Assembly: GCA_042093735.1 (NCBI GenBank) | Contig: JBELEM010000012.1 | Span: 1 to 55,523 of the forward strand | DNA: 55,523 nucleotides | Source of the DNA: Hellea sp042093735 | GTDB taxonomy: Bacteria > Pseudomonadota > Alphaproteobacteria > Caulobacterales > Maricaulaceae | Direction of reading: 5' to 3' | Part shown: piece by piece, positions 1-8,107 of the stretch | How the letters are laid out: each line of letters starts with the position of its first letter | Position numbering within the stretch: the stretch's first letter is position 1 | Translations under genes and position numbers: made by a program | The notes under the pieces: generated by a model | Told to the model about the DNA's origin: nothing | Database searches by the model: none | What the model saw: the letters and a program-made list of their open reading frames with translations, nothing else

Positions 1-431
1 ACTTGAACGGGAATTGAAAACACTCTCGTTTGGAATTGCCCTGAAGGATTCACGGCTCTTGTGAATACATTTATAAAGTGTCTTCCATCCTTTTTGGCCC
101 TAAATGATATATCCATTGTGTGCGTTCTGCCTTTTGACATATCAAAACTTGCTTGGTTAGATGTTGAAAATATATCAAGGTTTTCATTGGTGCCAAGAGA
201 TATATCAAGTTTACCTTCTCCATAACCCTCGTTGAGAGTTAGGGTAAAAGTTTCCATCCCGCCTCGAGATAGTTGAGATTTCAAATTATGAATGTGTCTT
301 ATATCTGCACCTGGCTTTTGGTAGGTACTGTTCAAGTCTTTTGAACTATCACTTGCGTAGGCTGATACAGATGCAAACCCTATGATGGATATGGACAACA
401 GTGACTTAAAAATTATTTTAGCAATATTCAT
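1..431 (-). CDS. Secreted protein of unknown function (3' end cut off by window edge)
   Basis: I do not recognise this family. Reading the minus strand from the ATG at 431 gives an open frame of 143 codons with no stop up to the window edge. It begins with a classical signal peptide (MNIAKIIFKSLLSISIIGFA, then a likely cut after SVSAYA). The mature part looks like an all-beta secreted domain. A ribosome binding site AGGTGGG lies 5 nt before the ATG and directly follows the stop codon of the metalloprotease gene, 11 nt upstream. The two are therefore probably co-transcribed and translationally coupled. The partner could be a protease inhibitor, chaperone or co-exported factor, but that is only inference. 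Confidence 0.75.
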   Translation of the reverse strand, partial: MNIAKIIFKSLLSISIIGFASVSAYASDSSKDLNSTYQKPGADIRHIHNLKSQLSRGGMETFTLTLNEGYGEGKLDISLGTNENLDIFSTSNQASFDMSKGRTHTMDISFRAKKDGRHFINVFTRAVNPSGQFQTRVFSIPVQ

Positions 432-442
432 TTTTTACCCAC

Positions 443-2605
443 CTATCGTGTTATCGTAAAGTTATAGCAAGAATCACCAGGAGTATCCTGATCCCCAACA
501 TTAGGGTAATCATACGCATCAATTACATGATCTCCTGTTGATAAAGTAGCCGTGAGGGTTTCTGAAGTATCACCGGCTCCTTGTGACACCTGCACTCGAA
601 CGCCACTTTTATAAACAACAAAATCAGGGTCTCTAGCAGCAGGACCTGAAGTCTTTGTCATTGTTAATGTGTGGCTTGCAGCTGTAGCTGTAAACTTTAA
701 AAATGCACGGTTTCCAAGTTTATTATAATCACCATTATCATCAACTGAGCAAATTTCCACAGCATCTCCATTTACTTCAACAACCTTATGAATAGGAAGG
801 TTGGACGCCAGCCCGCCATTATTTGTTTCGCCAGCGCCGTAATTTTCTGTTGAATTAATACCACGCTCCGCAGCAAATGTTTCAATTGCTGCAGCATCAT
901 CCTGTTGCTGCGATTTCAACTCTGCTAAATATGAAAAAATCGAGCTAAACGCTGGATGATCAGAGTAACTCGTCGCGGTAAACGCTGCATAAATAGGTCC
1001 CATCCCGAAACGCATACCGTCATCATCATTAGTACCGCGATCGTACAAATCATAAAGCACACCAGCAGTCGTTCGCTCGTCATACCATCCTGTATTATCG
1101 TTGCTATCTACATTTATTGAAAAACCCTGCGACTGACCGGAGCCGCTACTATCACGATAAAACGGATCATCTGTCACCATACCTGACAAAGCATTACCAA
1201 AACCCTCCCCCATAGCGACACGCATGTCGAGTTTTTGCCCCCCGCTGTGCGGACCGCCTATAGAATCTGAACGGGACATTTGATCTTCAAAATAATGCCC
1301 CCACTCGTGAACTACTACGTGATCATCATATTCATCTGTATCAGAGTCCTCATCCCCTAGAATATAAACGTTTCCATTTCCTTTGTAGGATGAAGTTCCT
1401 ATGTCACCCGCGGAATCATTACCACTCACTGCGCGGTTATTAATACTCCAGTTATATTTCATCTCTGGGAAAACAGCATCTGGGTCATCTGCAATCATTT
1501 TTTGAATGGCTACATATGTTGGAGCAAGCATAGCAAATGGAGCAGCGGCCCTTGTTGAAGTATAAGAGCTTCCACCCCAACCAGATTGGGCAGTTAACAC
1601 ACGACTGGAATCTGATACGCCCGAATTTAATAAATCGCCAGTTAATTCATAAACAGCATTTTGATTAGTATTATCAATCACTTTCACATTCCAACCAGCA
1701 GTGCCTGTACTCGCTTCCTGTAGCATTTCAGCTCTTGCAACAATTCGTACATCAGTATTTGGAAGGACATTTACACTAAAATCCCCATTTCCATCAGTAA
1801 CAGCTGTGTCTATAATACCCCCTGCAGCATTCCTAGCATGAACTGTAATACCCGGAGCTCCTCGCTGAACTGTAGCTCCATAGTCTAATCCATTTGTGGA
1901 AGTATTTAAAGGAACAAGTTCATAGTTGATCTTCCCAGTGATTTTCACATCATCGGGTAAGGGCTCAACAGTAACACTCAATGTCGCATTGGCACTATTT
2001 CCAGCAGCGTCAGTGGCAGTAGCAGTACAAACAAGATTAGTTGTAGTGGTTACAGTAGGCGCAGTGAATACATCATCTGAAAAAGAGCCCCCGTTAGTGC
2101 ATGTTGTCGTTAAAGATGTCACTGCAGCATCATCAGTAGCTGTAAGACTTACTGCTGATGTCTGACCGGAATTTACAGTTAAACTTGCAACACTGAAGCT
2201 AACAACAGGTGCAGTGGTATCGGGTTCAACAGTAACTGTTAAAGTAGCAGACCCTTCATTGCCAGCAGCATCGCTGGCTGTTGCTGTACACTCAGAAGTT
2301 AAAGTCTCACTTGTTGCTGGGGCAGTAAATACACCATTGGAAAAATCACCTCCATTTGTACAAGAAACGTTAGGTCCCGTTGTGATTCCGACGTTATCAG
2401 TAGCCGATAATGTAGACGAACCAGTACCCGTTGAAACCACAGTCAAAGTACTTGGACTAAATTCTAATGAGGGGGCTTGGGTGTCAGGCGCTGGCGGCGC
2501 TGGTGGTGTTACTGTACTTCCGTTTCCGCCCCCGCCTCCGCAGGAAGCTATTGCTAACCCGCCTACAGTAATGACAGTATTTTGTAACAGATGCTTAATG
2601 TTCAT
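443..2605 (-). CDS. Zinc metalloprotease lipoprotein with two Ig-like repeats
   Basis: A 720-residue exported protein. A lipobox ending at Cys22 (LAIASC) is followed by a Gly-rich and Pro-rich linker, suggesting a surface or outer-membrane lipoprotein. Residues 41-128 and 129-214 are tandem Ig/HYR-like repeats, each with a TATD/TASDAAGN motif. Residues about 220-290 look like a carboxypeptidase-regulatory-type beta domain. The peptidase part carries HEWGH at 433-437, and a candidate third zinc ligand lies 30 residues on in GEGFGN (Glu467), as in gluzincins. The C-terminal 100 residues look like a PPC-type secreted domain. The following gene encodes another secreted protein. Family name and substrate are unknown. 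Confidence 0.8.
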   Translation of the reverse strand: MNIKHLLQNTVITVGGLAIASCGGGGGNGSTVTPPAPPAPDTQAPSLEFSPSTLTVVSTGTGSSTLSATDNVGITTGPNVSCTNGGDFSNGVFTAPATSETLTSECTATASDAAGNEGSATLTVTVEPDTTAPVVSFSVASLTVNSGQTSAVSLTATDDAAVTSLTTTCTNGGSFSDDVFTAPTVTTTTNLVCTATATDAAGNSANATLSVTVEPLPDDVKITGKINYELVPLNTSTNGLDYGATVQRGAPGITVHARNAAGGIIDTAVTDGNGDFSVNVLPNTDVRIVARAEMLQEASTGTAGWNVKVIDNTNQNAVYELTGDLLNSGVSDSSRVLTAQSGWGGSSYTSTRAAAPFAMLAPTYVAIQKMIADDPDAVFPEMKYNWSINNRAVSGNDSAGDIGTSSYKGNGNVYILGDEDSDTDEYDDHVVVHEWGHYFEDQMSRSDSIGGPHSGGQKLDMRVAMGEGFGNALSGMVTDDPFYRDSSGSGQSQGFSINVDSNDNTGWYDERTTAGVLYDLYDRGTNDDDGMRFGMGPIYAAFTATSYSDHPAFSSIFSYLAELKSQQQDDAAAIETFAAERGINSTENYGAGETNNGGLASNLPIHKVVEVNGDAVEICSVDDNGDYNKLGNRAFLKFTATAASHTLTMTKTSGPAARDPDFVVYKSGVRVQVSQGAGDTSETLTATLSTGDHVIDAYDYPNVGDQDTPGDSCYNFTITR
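1964..2221 (-). repeat. Ig-like repeat unit 2 in the metalloprotease gene
   Basis: Codons 129-214. It starts DTTAPVVSFS and repeats the CTNGG, VFTAP and TATDAAGN blocks of unit 1 at the same spacing. The two units directly abut. Confidence 0.7.
2222..2485 (-). repeat. Ig-like repeat unit 1 in the metalloprotease gene
   Basis: Codons 41-128 of the metalloprotease gene. It starts DTQAPSLEFS and contains CTNGG, VFTAP and TASDAAGN blocks that recur in the next unit, indicating an internal tandem duplication. Confidence 0.7.
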
Positions 2606-2681
2606 ATTTTTCCTGCATTTTTCTTATATTGGTATAAACCAAATTTGATTTTGTCAAATCCATTACAGAAATAGATTATTA

Positions 2682-3764
2682 CTATAAGTGGCTATCAAAA
2701 CTAACGCTTTTTATCAGCATATATATCGTTTTACCTTCCGCAAGTTTTAGAGACTCAACCCCCGCCCTTGTAATTCGGGCTGTAATTTCTAAGTTAGAAA
2801 ATCTTGCTCTTACTAAAGCGTAGGGCGATTGAACATCAACACCAATACCAACTATCCTAGCCTCTATACAATTCTGTATACTAATTTTTTTAGGCGGGAC
2901 TAAAGCAATAGAAATATCATCAGCATTTATTCTAATAAATATTTTCTTTCCGCTATAGCGTCTAGATACACTCGGAATCTTAATTATTGTCCCGCCAATA
3001 TCAACACTTACCATAGAAAAATCTTTATCTTGAGAAACTATCATTCCTGAAAACAATGAAGAAAGTTTAGTTTCAGAGTCTAATGAAGCTGCATCTAATC
3101 GGGGTAGTATTTCATCAAGTGAGCCGAAATCTTTAACGTTACCCGATGACAATAAAATAACATGGTCAGCCAATCTGCAAACTTCCTCTATATCGTGCGT
3201 GACATAAATGCAGGGTATATCAAATTTTTTAACCAGGTTTTCAATAAAAGGTATAATGGAGCGTTTTCGTGCTCGGTCTAAACCTATTAATGGTTCGTCT
3301 AACAATAATATTTCAGGGGCTGATAGAACAGTCCTGGCAAGGGCCACACGCCGAGTTTCTCCGCCAGACAACACTGATGGATATTCAGATAACAAAGATT
3401 CTAGTTCAAAAACAGAAATTATTTCATCAAGGGGAATCGCTTTTGGTGCGCGTTTTTTTGAAAATTCAAGGTTTTGCAATACACTTAAATGCGGAAACAA
3501 ACGCCCATCTTGAAACATGTACCCAATAGGTCTTTTATAGGCTGGGAGGTTTACCTTGTTTTTACTGTCATACCATAATTCATTCATTTGAATAATGCCT
3601 GAGTCTGGACGCATAAAGCCTGATAGTAATTTTAAAATACTTGTTTTCCCAGAACCACTTGGTCCAAATATGACAGTAATGCCTTTGCTTGGCAAAGATT
3701 GGTTGACGTTAAGGGTTATTCTTCCAAGTTTTTTTAAAATATTTATTTTCAATTTATCTGACAT
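2682..3764 (-). CDS. modC: Molybdate ABC transporter ATP-binding protein ModC
   Basis: Cytoplasmic ATPase that drives molybdate import with ModB and ModA. The 360 residues show Walker A (GPSGSGKT, residues 34-41), the Q-loop region (GYMFQDGRLFPH), the ABC signature LSGGETRRVALAR, Walker B ILLLDEP and the switch histidine in YVTHD. The C-terminal 110 residues form a Mop/TOBE-like domain, the molybdate-sensing part typical of ModC. The length is normal for the family. The start overlaps the end of modB by 11 nt, showing a tight modABC operon. Specificity for molybdate over other oxyanions rests on the operon and the Mop-like domain. Confidence 0.92.
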   Translation of the reverse strand: MSDKLKINILKKLGRITLNVNQSLPSKGITVIFGPSGSGKTSILKLLSGFMRPDSGIIQMNELWYDSKNKVNLPAYKRPIGYMFQDGRLFPHLSVLQNLEFSKKRAPKAIPLDEIISVFELESLLSEYPSVLSGGETRRVALARTVLSAPEILLLDEPLIGLDRARKRSIIPFIENLVKKFDIPCIYVTHDIEEVCRLADHVILLSSGNVKDFGSLDEILPRLDAASLDSETKLSSLFSGMIVSQDKDFSMVSVDIGGTIIKIPSVSRRYSGKKIFIRINADDISIALVPPKKISIQNCIEARIVGIGVDVQSPYALVRARFSNLEITARITRAGVESLKLAEGKTIYMLIKSVSFDSHL

Positions 3765-4425
3765 TTAAAGGGTGCCTGCGATTAAAAGCGTAGATCAAAA
3801 ATAACACACAAAAAGAAAATACTAATAACATTCCAGAAAGAACATGAGCTTGAGTGTAATCTAAAGTCTCAACGTGCTCATAAATTGCAATCGACATTAC
3901 TTTTGTGCGTCCTGGGATATTTCCTCCCACCATTAAAATAATGCCGAACTCTCCCAGAGTATGCGCAAAGGTCAAAATTGAAGCTGTTAGGAAGCCTCGT
4001 TTTGATAAGGGGGCAACAATTTTGATAAACACATCCAAAGGGCTAGCACGCAAACTCGCTGCAGCTTCTCTTATCTCGAAGCCAACATTTTCAAACGCGC
4101 TCTGTAAAGGCTGCACCATGAACGGGAGTGAATAAATAACAGAAGCCAGCACAATCCCAAAAAAGGAAAAGCTTAAGCTTTCGCCAGTAATATTTATCCA
4201 AAAAGATCCTATGGATGATGTAGGATTGAATAAAATAAGCAAATAAAACCCTAAAACAGTAGGAGGCAGTACCAAAGGGAGGGCAGTTAAGGCTTCAATA
4301 AAAGGCTTAAGTTTCGAACGTGTGCATGAAAGCCACCATGCCAATGGGGTTCCAATAAAAAGTAACAATACTGTTACCACCAAAGATAACTTTAATGTTA
4401 ATATTAATGGCCCAAATTCAACCAT
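3754..4425 (-). CDS. modB: Molybdate ABC transporter permease ModB
   Basis: Inner-membrane permease of the molybdate importer, 223 residues from the chosen start. It has about five hydrophobic segments and the EAA-type coupling loop (EIREAAASLRASPLDVFIKI). The C-terminal half includes the ModB-typical HTLGEFGIILMVGGNIPG stretch. A longer frame begins at 4446, but a GAGG sequence sits 9 nt before the ATG at 4425, so I chose that start. With it, modB overlaps the end of modA by 8 nt and runs into modC, consistent with coupled translation of a three-gene operon. Confidence 0.92.
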   Translation of the reverse strand: MVEFGPLILTLKLSLVVTVLLLFIGTPLAWWLSCTRSKLKPFIEALTALPLVLPPTVLGFYLLILFNPTSSIGSFWINITGESLSFSFFGIVLASVIYSLPFMVQPLQSAFENVGFEIREAAASLRASPLDVFIKIVAPLSKRGFLTASILTFAHTLGEFGIILMVGGNIPGRTKVMSIAIYEHVETLDYTQAHVLSGMLLVFSFCVLFLIYAFNRRHPLNVR

Positions 4426-5170
4426 TCTGAGGCACCTCGTATCCATATTTTATAATTATCTTGCGCGCCTCATCTGAACTTAAGAAGTTCAAAAAATTAT
4501 GAGCGGCTTTATTTGTGAGGCCGTGCCTTAATAAAATAGCGTCTTGCATTATTGGACTATAAGAGCTTTGCGGTATTCTCCAATACGATTTTTTAGTGTC
4601 TTTTACTTGTGACAGAGCTACAAAAGCCAAATCAGCATTTCCAGTTTTTACAAATCCATAAGCTTGACCAACATTTTGTCCGTAAACAATTTTACCCTCC
4701 ACATTACTTCGAATATTAAGGTTATTGATTACACGGTCAGCAGCAAGGCCGTACGGAGCTACCTTAGGGTTTGCTAAAGCCAACTTTAAAAAATTTCCCG
4801 ATTTTAAGTTTTGCTCTACATCCCCAGAACCATATAAAACTAATTGCCCCAAGGCATAGGTTAATTGTGTTTGGGCATCCGCAAATCCCAATGATGATAA
4901 TTTTGAGGGACTCACGTCATCTGCTGAAAGAAATATATCATAGGGCGCACCGTTTATAACTTGTGTTGCTAATTGCCCAGAGGAACCTGATATAAGCAGA
5001 ACCTCAATACCTGTAGATCTCTTAAAAACTTCCACAAGTGTATCAGCTGTTGTTAAAAAATTAGTTGCTACAGCCACTTTTAAAACGGGCTCAATTTTAG
5101 GTGTACATGAGATTAGACCTATCAAGGGAGCTAAAAAGCTAATAAGTAAATAATTTATTTTCTTAAACAC
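4418..5170 (-). CDS. modA: Molybdate-binding periplasmic protein ModA (lipoprotein)
   Basis: Substrate-binding component of the molybdate importer, 250 residues. A short signal peptide ends in a lipobox (LISC), so the protein is probably a lipid-anchored ModA rather than a free periplasmic one. Family landmarks are LKVAVATNFLTTADTLVEVF at the start of the mature part, ISGSSGQLATQVINGAPYDI for the oxyanion-binding loop, and LFLSADD-like and ALGQLVLYGSG blocks. The start codon is GTG and no strong ribosome binding site is visible. The gene is divergent from the YaiI-like gene, with only 28 nt between start codons, so promoters must overlap. I see no clear ModE site. Confidence 0.9.
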   Translation of the reverse strand: MFKKINYLLISFLAPLIGLISCTPKIEPVLKVAVATNFLTTADTLVEVFKRSTGIEVLLISGSSGQLATQVINGAPYDIFLSADDVSPSKLSSLGFADAQTQLTYALGQLVLYGSGDVEQNLKSGNFLKLALANPKVAPYGLAADRVINNLNIRSNVEGKIVYGQNVGQAYGFVKTGNADLAFVALSQVKDTKKSYWRIPQSSYSPIMQDAILLRHGLTNKAAHNFLNFLSSDEARKIIIKYGYEVPQNG

Positions 5171-5198
5171 ATGTCTATGTAAACGTTAAGAGTAACTT

Positions 5199-5663
5199 AT
5201 GCCACTGAAGATTTATATTGATGCAGATGCTTGTCCGGTTAGAGAAGAGACTTATAAAGTAGCGCGCCGCCACAATGTGGAAGTTATCGTTGTAAGTAAT
5301 TCCTTCATTAGAGTTCCAAGGGAGCCAGGGATAAGCCTTCAAATTGTTTCAGATAATTTTGATGCCGCAGATGATTATATAGCCAATAATGTAGATAATC
5401 TGTCAATTACTATAACCTCAGATATACTATTGGCTGAGCGGTGCCTTAAAGCTGATAGTATAGTTATCGCGCCTAACGGAAAAAACTTCACTAAAGATTC
5501 AATTGGCGGTGCAATTGCTACAAGAGCTATAATGGCAGACCTAAGAGCCGGGGCAGACATGCCCAACATAGGCGGGCCAAAACCTTTTTCCAGTAAAGAT
5601 AGATCCAACTTTCTAAATGAGCTCCATGTGAAAATTGAAAAGCTAAAAAGAGATTTAAATTAA
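5199..5663 (+). CDS. YaiI/YqxD family protein (UPF0178, DUF188)
   Basis: A 154-residue cytoplasmic protein of the YaiI/YqxD family, which belongs to the PIN/NYN nuclease-like fold group but has no established function. Diagnostic stretches are IYIDADACPVREETYKVA at the N-terminus, with conserved acidic residues near the start; VSNSFIRVP; SDILLAERCLKADS in the centre; and IAPNGKNFTKDSIG near the end. The length is typical. It lies divergent to modA and upstream of tRNA-Arg on the same strand, without an obvious functional link to either. Confidence 0.88.
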   Translation: MPLKIYIDADACPVREETYKVARRHNVEVIVVSNSFIRVPREPGISLQIVSDNFDAADDYIANNVDNLSITITSDILLAERCLKADSIVIAPNGKNFTKDSIGGAIATRAIMADLRAGADMPNIGGPKPFSSKDRSNFLNELHVKIEKLKRDLN

Positions 5664-5697
5664 TTATGATTTGTTTATAGAAACATACATATTTAAA

Positions 5698-5774
5698 GGT
5701 CCCGTAGCTCAGTTGGATAGAGCGAGTGATTCCTAATCACTAGGTCGGAGGTTCGAATCCTCTCGGGGCCGCCA
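5698..5774 (+). tRNA. tRNA-Arg (anticodon CCT)
   Basis: A full cloverleaf can be drawn. The acceptor stem GGTCCCG pairs with CGGGGCC (one T-G wobble). The D-arm contains AGCTCAGTTGGATAGAGC. The anticodon stem AGTGA/TCACT encloses the loop TTCCTAA with anticodon CCT. The T-arm GGAGG-TTCGAAT-CCTCT is followed by discriminator G and an encoded CCA at 5772-5774. It reads AGG codons. No intron or long variable arm is seen. Confidence 0.96.
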
Positions 5775-5847
5775 TCTATCAACAATAATTTACATATTTA
5801 TTACGTGTTGCTTTTAATTCCACCCTCACCTAGTTTTCTCTTAAAAG

Positions 5848-5858
5848 GGGGCCGCCAT
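5848..5858 (+). repeat. Direct copy of the tRNA-Arg 3' terminus (GGGGCCGCCAT)
   Basis: The 11 bases at 5765-5775, covering the end of the acceptor stem, the discriminator base and CCA plus T, recur exactly at 5848-5858. The second copy supplies the GGGG of the ribosome binding site and the AT of the start codon of the next gene. It may be a remnant of a deleted tandem tRNA or of an old attachment site. Confidence 0.6.
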
Positions 5859-6462
5859 GCAAAACATTGCTGTAGAAAAATACGTTTCAATAGGTTTTCA
5901 ACTAGGAAAAACATCTTACTGGTTAATATTATTTAATACAATTATCTACTTCGCGCTCATGATTCTTGCTGGCATTACTATAATAGGGCTACTTGTGTTG
6001 CCGGCACTAATTACTGGCTACTGTAAATTCTTATTAAAAGTTACAAGAGGGGAAGAATTAGTCATTGCAGACTCACTCTCGGAAGGCTTTAAAAACGGAA
6101 TGTGGTGGAAAACTTTGCTTTACTCTCTCATTATGATCATTGGGGTTGCTATAGGATATGTACTATTGATCATTCCAGGCATATATTTGTCAATTGCATG
6201 GTCCTTTGGGTTTTATTTGGTCATAGACAAAGATATGACTCCATTAGACGCACTCCAAAAATCAAGAGAGCTTGTACACCAGGTAGGTTTTTGGAAAATT
6301 TTAATACTTACCATTATTGTAGGGGTTTTAGGCATTTTACAAATAATCCCTGTTTTGGGTGGTCTTTTGTATGTACTTATGTACCCCTTTGTATCTATGC
6401 TTATCCCCGCAGTTTATGAAAATGCAATTGGCGGCTCTTTGGTTCACACAGATAAGAATTAA
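5857..6462 (+). CDS. Integral membrane protein of unknown function
   Basis: A 201-residue membrane protein whose family I cannot name with confidence. Hydrophobic segments span about residues 22-55, 88-120 and 146-188, each long enough for one or two helices, so four to six transmembrane passes are likely. The repeated IIPG/IIPVLGG motifs and the arrangement of paired helices resemble the broad group of small proteins related to the glycerophosphodiester phosphodiesterase membrane domain. AGGGGG five bases before the ATG supports this start. It stands alone between tRNA-Arg and a convergent oxidoreductase gene. Confidence 0.8.
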   Translation: MQNIAVEKYVSIGFQLGKTSYWLILFNTIIYFALMILAGITIIGLLVLPALITGYCKFLLKVTRGEELVIADSLSEGFKNGMWWKTLLYSLIMIIGVAIGYVLLIIPGIYLSIAWSFGFYLVIDKDMTPLDALQKSRELVHQVGFWKILILTIIVGVLGILQIIPVLGGLLYVLMYPFVSMLIPAVYENAIGGSLVHTDKN

Positions 6463-6553
6463 CCACTATACTTTAAATTACATAGATGACGTTGGGGACA
6501 AAGACTAAAGCTCACTCCCTTAATGCTATTAATTTCATCATAGTGCCCCTCAA

Positions 6554-7906
6554 TTAACTCCACGGAAAAGGGCTGTTAGATGTAGGGTGTAATTCTCCTT
6601 CAGAATAGCGACCAAAACGGAAAGGCTTCAACAGTTCTGACGGGTTGCCTATAATATGTTCTGCCACTAACTTCCCAACGCCAAGCATTTTATACCCATG
6701 ATTACTATCTGCAATAATATAACAGTTTTCAAAAAATTCATCAAAAACAGGGAAGCTATCTGGAGTAAAGCAGCCAACACCTCCTGATGGTTCTTTATGA
6801 TATTTATCCATCATGCCTTCAAAACGTTTGTGGCAGTGGGCTAGTGCAGAAACCCACATATGCGCAAACTTAGGAGAAGAAATCCATTCGGGTGACGCGG
6901 GGCCATAAGGATCAAGCTGAAGTTCGTCAGCAGGGGTTTTTATAGGATAAGGCATTGCTCCTCCCTGAACACCTCCAAAATGGAAATCAGGCTTATAATA
7001 AAGGCCCCAAATGTTCCCTTCCTCAGTAATGATTGAATCGTCAACAGTGGACTTTAGAACTGCATCTGTATCAACATGCATAACGGGAGGCTGACACCCA
7101 TCATTTGTTTTAAACATATTAGGGTCAACATTAAGGACACCTTCTTCAAGCTGCCAGAATGTCCACATACCGATGTCTTTATGAATGGAGCCATCGATAC
7201 CCTTAATATCGACGAATTTAGGAAGTTCTAACATATTCCAAAAATCTCTAACCCAAGGCCCGGCCCCGATTACAACATAATCGCAGGATATATCTCCTTT
7301 ATTTGTTTCCACAGATCTAATAGCAGAGGACGCTCCGTGCACGCGATGGAATCCCATGACCTTTACCCCTGAAATAATGCGCACACCCTCAGACTGAGCT
7401 TTCCTCGCGAGCCCATCCATAGACTTAGAGTTATTTGCATAACCCCCTCGTTTTTCATGGAGCACGGAGGTAATATTTTCAGCCTGCCAATCACTATAAA
7501 TATTTTTCATATAGTCTTTACAAGCTACTTCGCCTTCGATGAATACACTGTCATAATTGATAGCTTTTTGCTCTTTAAAAATTCTACTCACATCTTCGTG
7601 CATAGCCTCACAAGAGATTTGCATATAGCCAACAGGGTGGTAGGAATAAGCTTCAGGATCAGACTCCCAAACATCAACCGAATGCGCCATTAATTCCCGC
7701 ATTGCGGGTTGATAATAATTATTACGAACAACTCCGCAAGCAATCCCTGATGCACCTGACGCAATGGTATCCTTATCTATGACAATGATATCATTACCAT
7801 CACCTTTACCTGTGTCCTTTAACGTTTTTGCTAAGTGATAAGCTGTTGATAAACCGTGGATACCAGCGCCAATAATAATATATTTAGAATATTCTGGTAA
7901 TGACAT
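6554..7906 (-). CDS. FAD-dependent oxidoreductase (DAO / dimethylglycine-sarcosine oxidase type)
   Basis: A 450-residue flavoprotein of the D-amino-acid-oxidase-like family. The N-terminal Rossmann motif is YIIIGAGIHGLSTAYHLAK, followed by an acidic residue at the end of strand 2 (IVIDKD), and a second FAD-contact motif lies in CDYVVIGAGPWVRDF. The C-terminal part has GVGCFTPDSFPVFDE and DSNHGYKMLGVGKLVAEHI, typical of sarcosine/dimethylglycine oxidases. A longer frame begins at 7921, but GGAGG lies 8 nt before the ATG at 7906, so I prefer that start. The gene is divergent from a Rieske oxygenase, suggesting joint oxidative N-demethylation of a methylated amine. The substrate is not known. 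Confidence 0.85.
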   Translation of the reverse strand: MSLPEYSKYIIIGAGIHGLSTAYHLAKTLKDTGKGDGNDIIVIDKDTIASGASGIACGVVRNNYYQPAMRELMAHSVDVWESDPEAYSYHPVGYMQISCEAMHEDVSRIFKEQKAINYDSVFIEGEVACKDYMKNIYSDWQAENITSVLHEKRGGYANNSKSMDGLARKAQSEGVRIISGVKVMGFHRVHGASSAIRSVETNKGDISCDYVVIGAGPWVRDFWNMLELPKFVDIKGIDGSIHKDIGMWTFWQLEEGVLNVDPNMFKTNDGCQPPVMHVDTDAVLKSTVDDSIITEEGNIWGLYYKPDFHFGGVQGGAMPYPIKTPADELQLDPYGPASPEWISSPKFAHMWVSALAHCHKRFEGMMDKYHKEPSGGVGCFTPDSFPVFDEFFENCYIIADSNHGYKMLGVGKLVAEHIIGNPSELLKPFRFGRYSEGELHPTSNSPFPWS

Positions 7907-8034
7907 AAAAACTGCCTCCATTTATAAGCAAGCTCAACGCTTTTTATTTTTAATTCAATATATTTTTATACCAACGTATTTTTCTTATCTTATAATATTA
8001 TATTTGGTGATGGTATTTTTATTATTTGATTTGC

Positions 8035-8068
8035 AACTATTGATAGTTAAGTACTTCTAGTTGTACTT
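8035..8068. promoter_or_regulatory. Paired inverted repeats in the divergent oxidoreductase/Rieske promoter region
   Basis: Two adjacent inverted repeats lie 40-70 bases before the Rieske gene. AACTAT-TG-ATAGTT is at 8035-8048 and AAGTAC-(8 nt)-GTACTT at 8049-8068. They look like operator sites for a dimeric regulator. No regulator gene is next to them. The rest of 7907-8107 is AT-rich with no other element I can support. Confidence 0.4.
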
Positions 8069-8107
8069 TGCTAAATTATAGTAAGTCCAAGTTCAGCCGA
8101 GGAAATA

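Noticed and set aside
1926..2648. Two plus-strand open frames of 79 and 144 codons
   Set aside because: They lie opposite the Ig-like repeats of the metalloprotease, have hydrophobic repetitive translations and no ribosome binding site. They mirror the repeats on the other strand.
2643..2659. Short inverted repeat ATTTGA-TTTTG-TCAAAT between modC and the metalloprotease gene
   Set aside because: Only six pairs, A/T-rich, and no T-tract. Not enough to call a terminator or operator.
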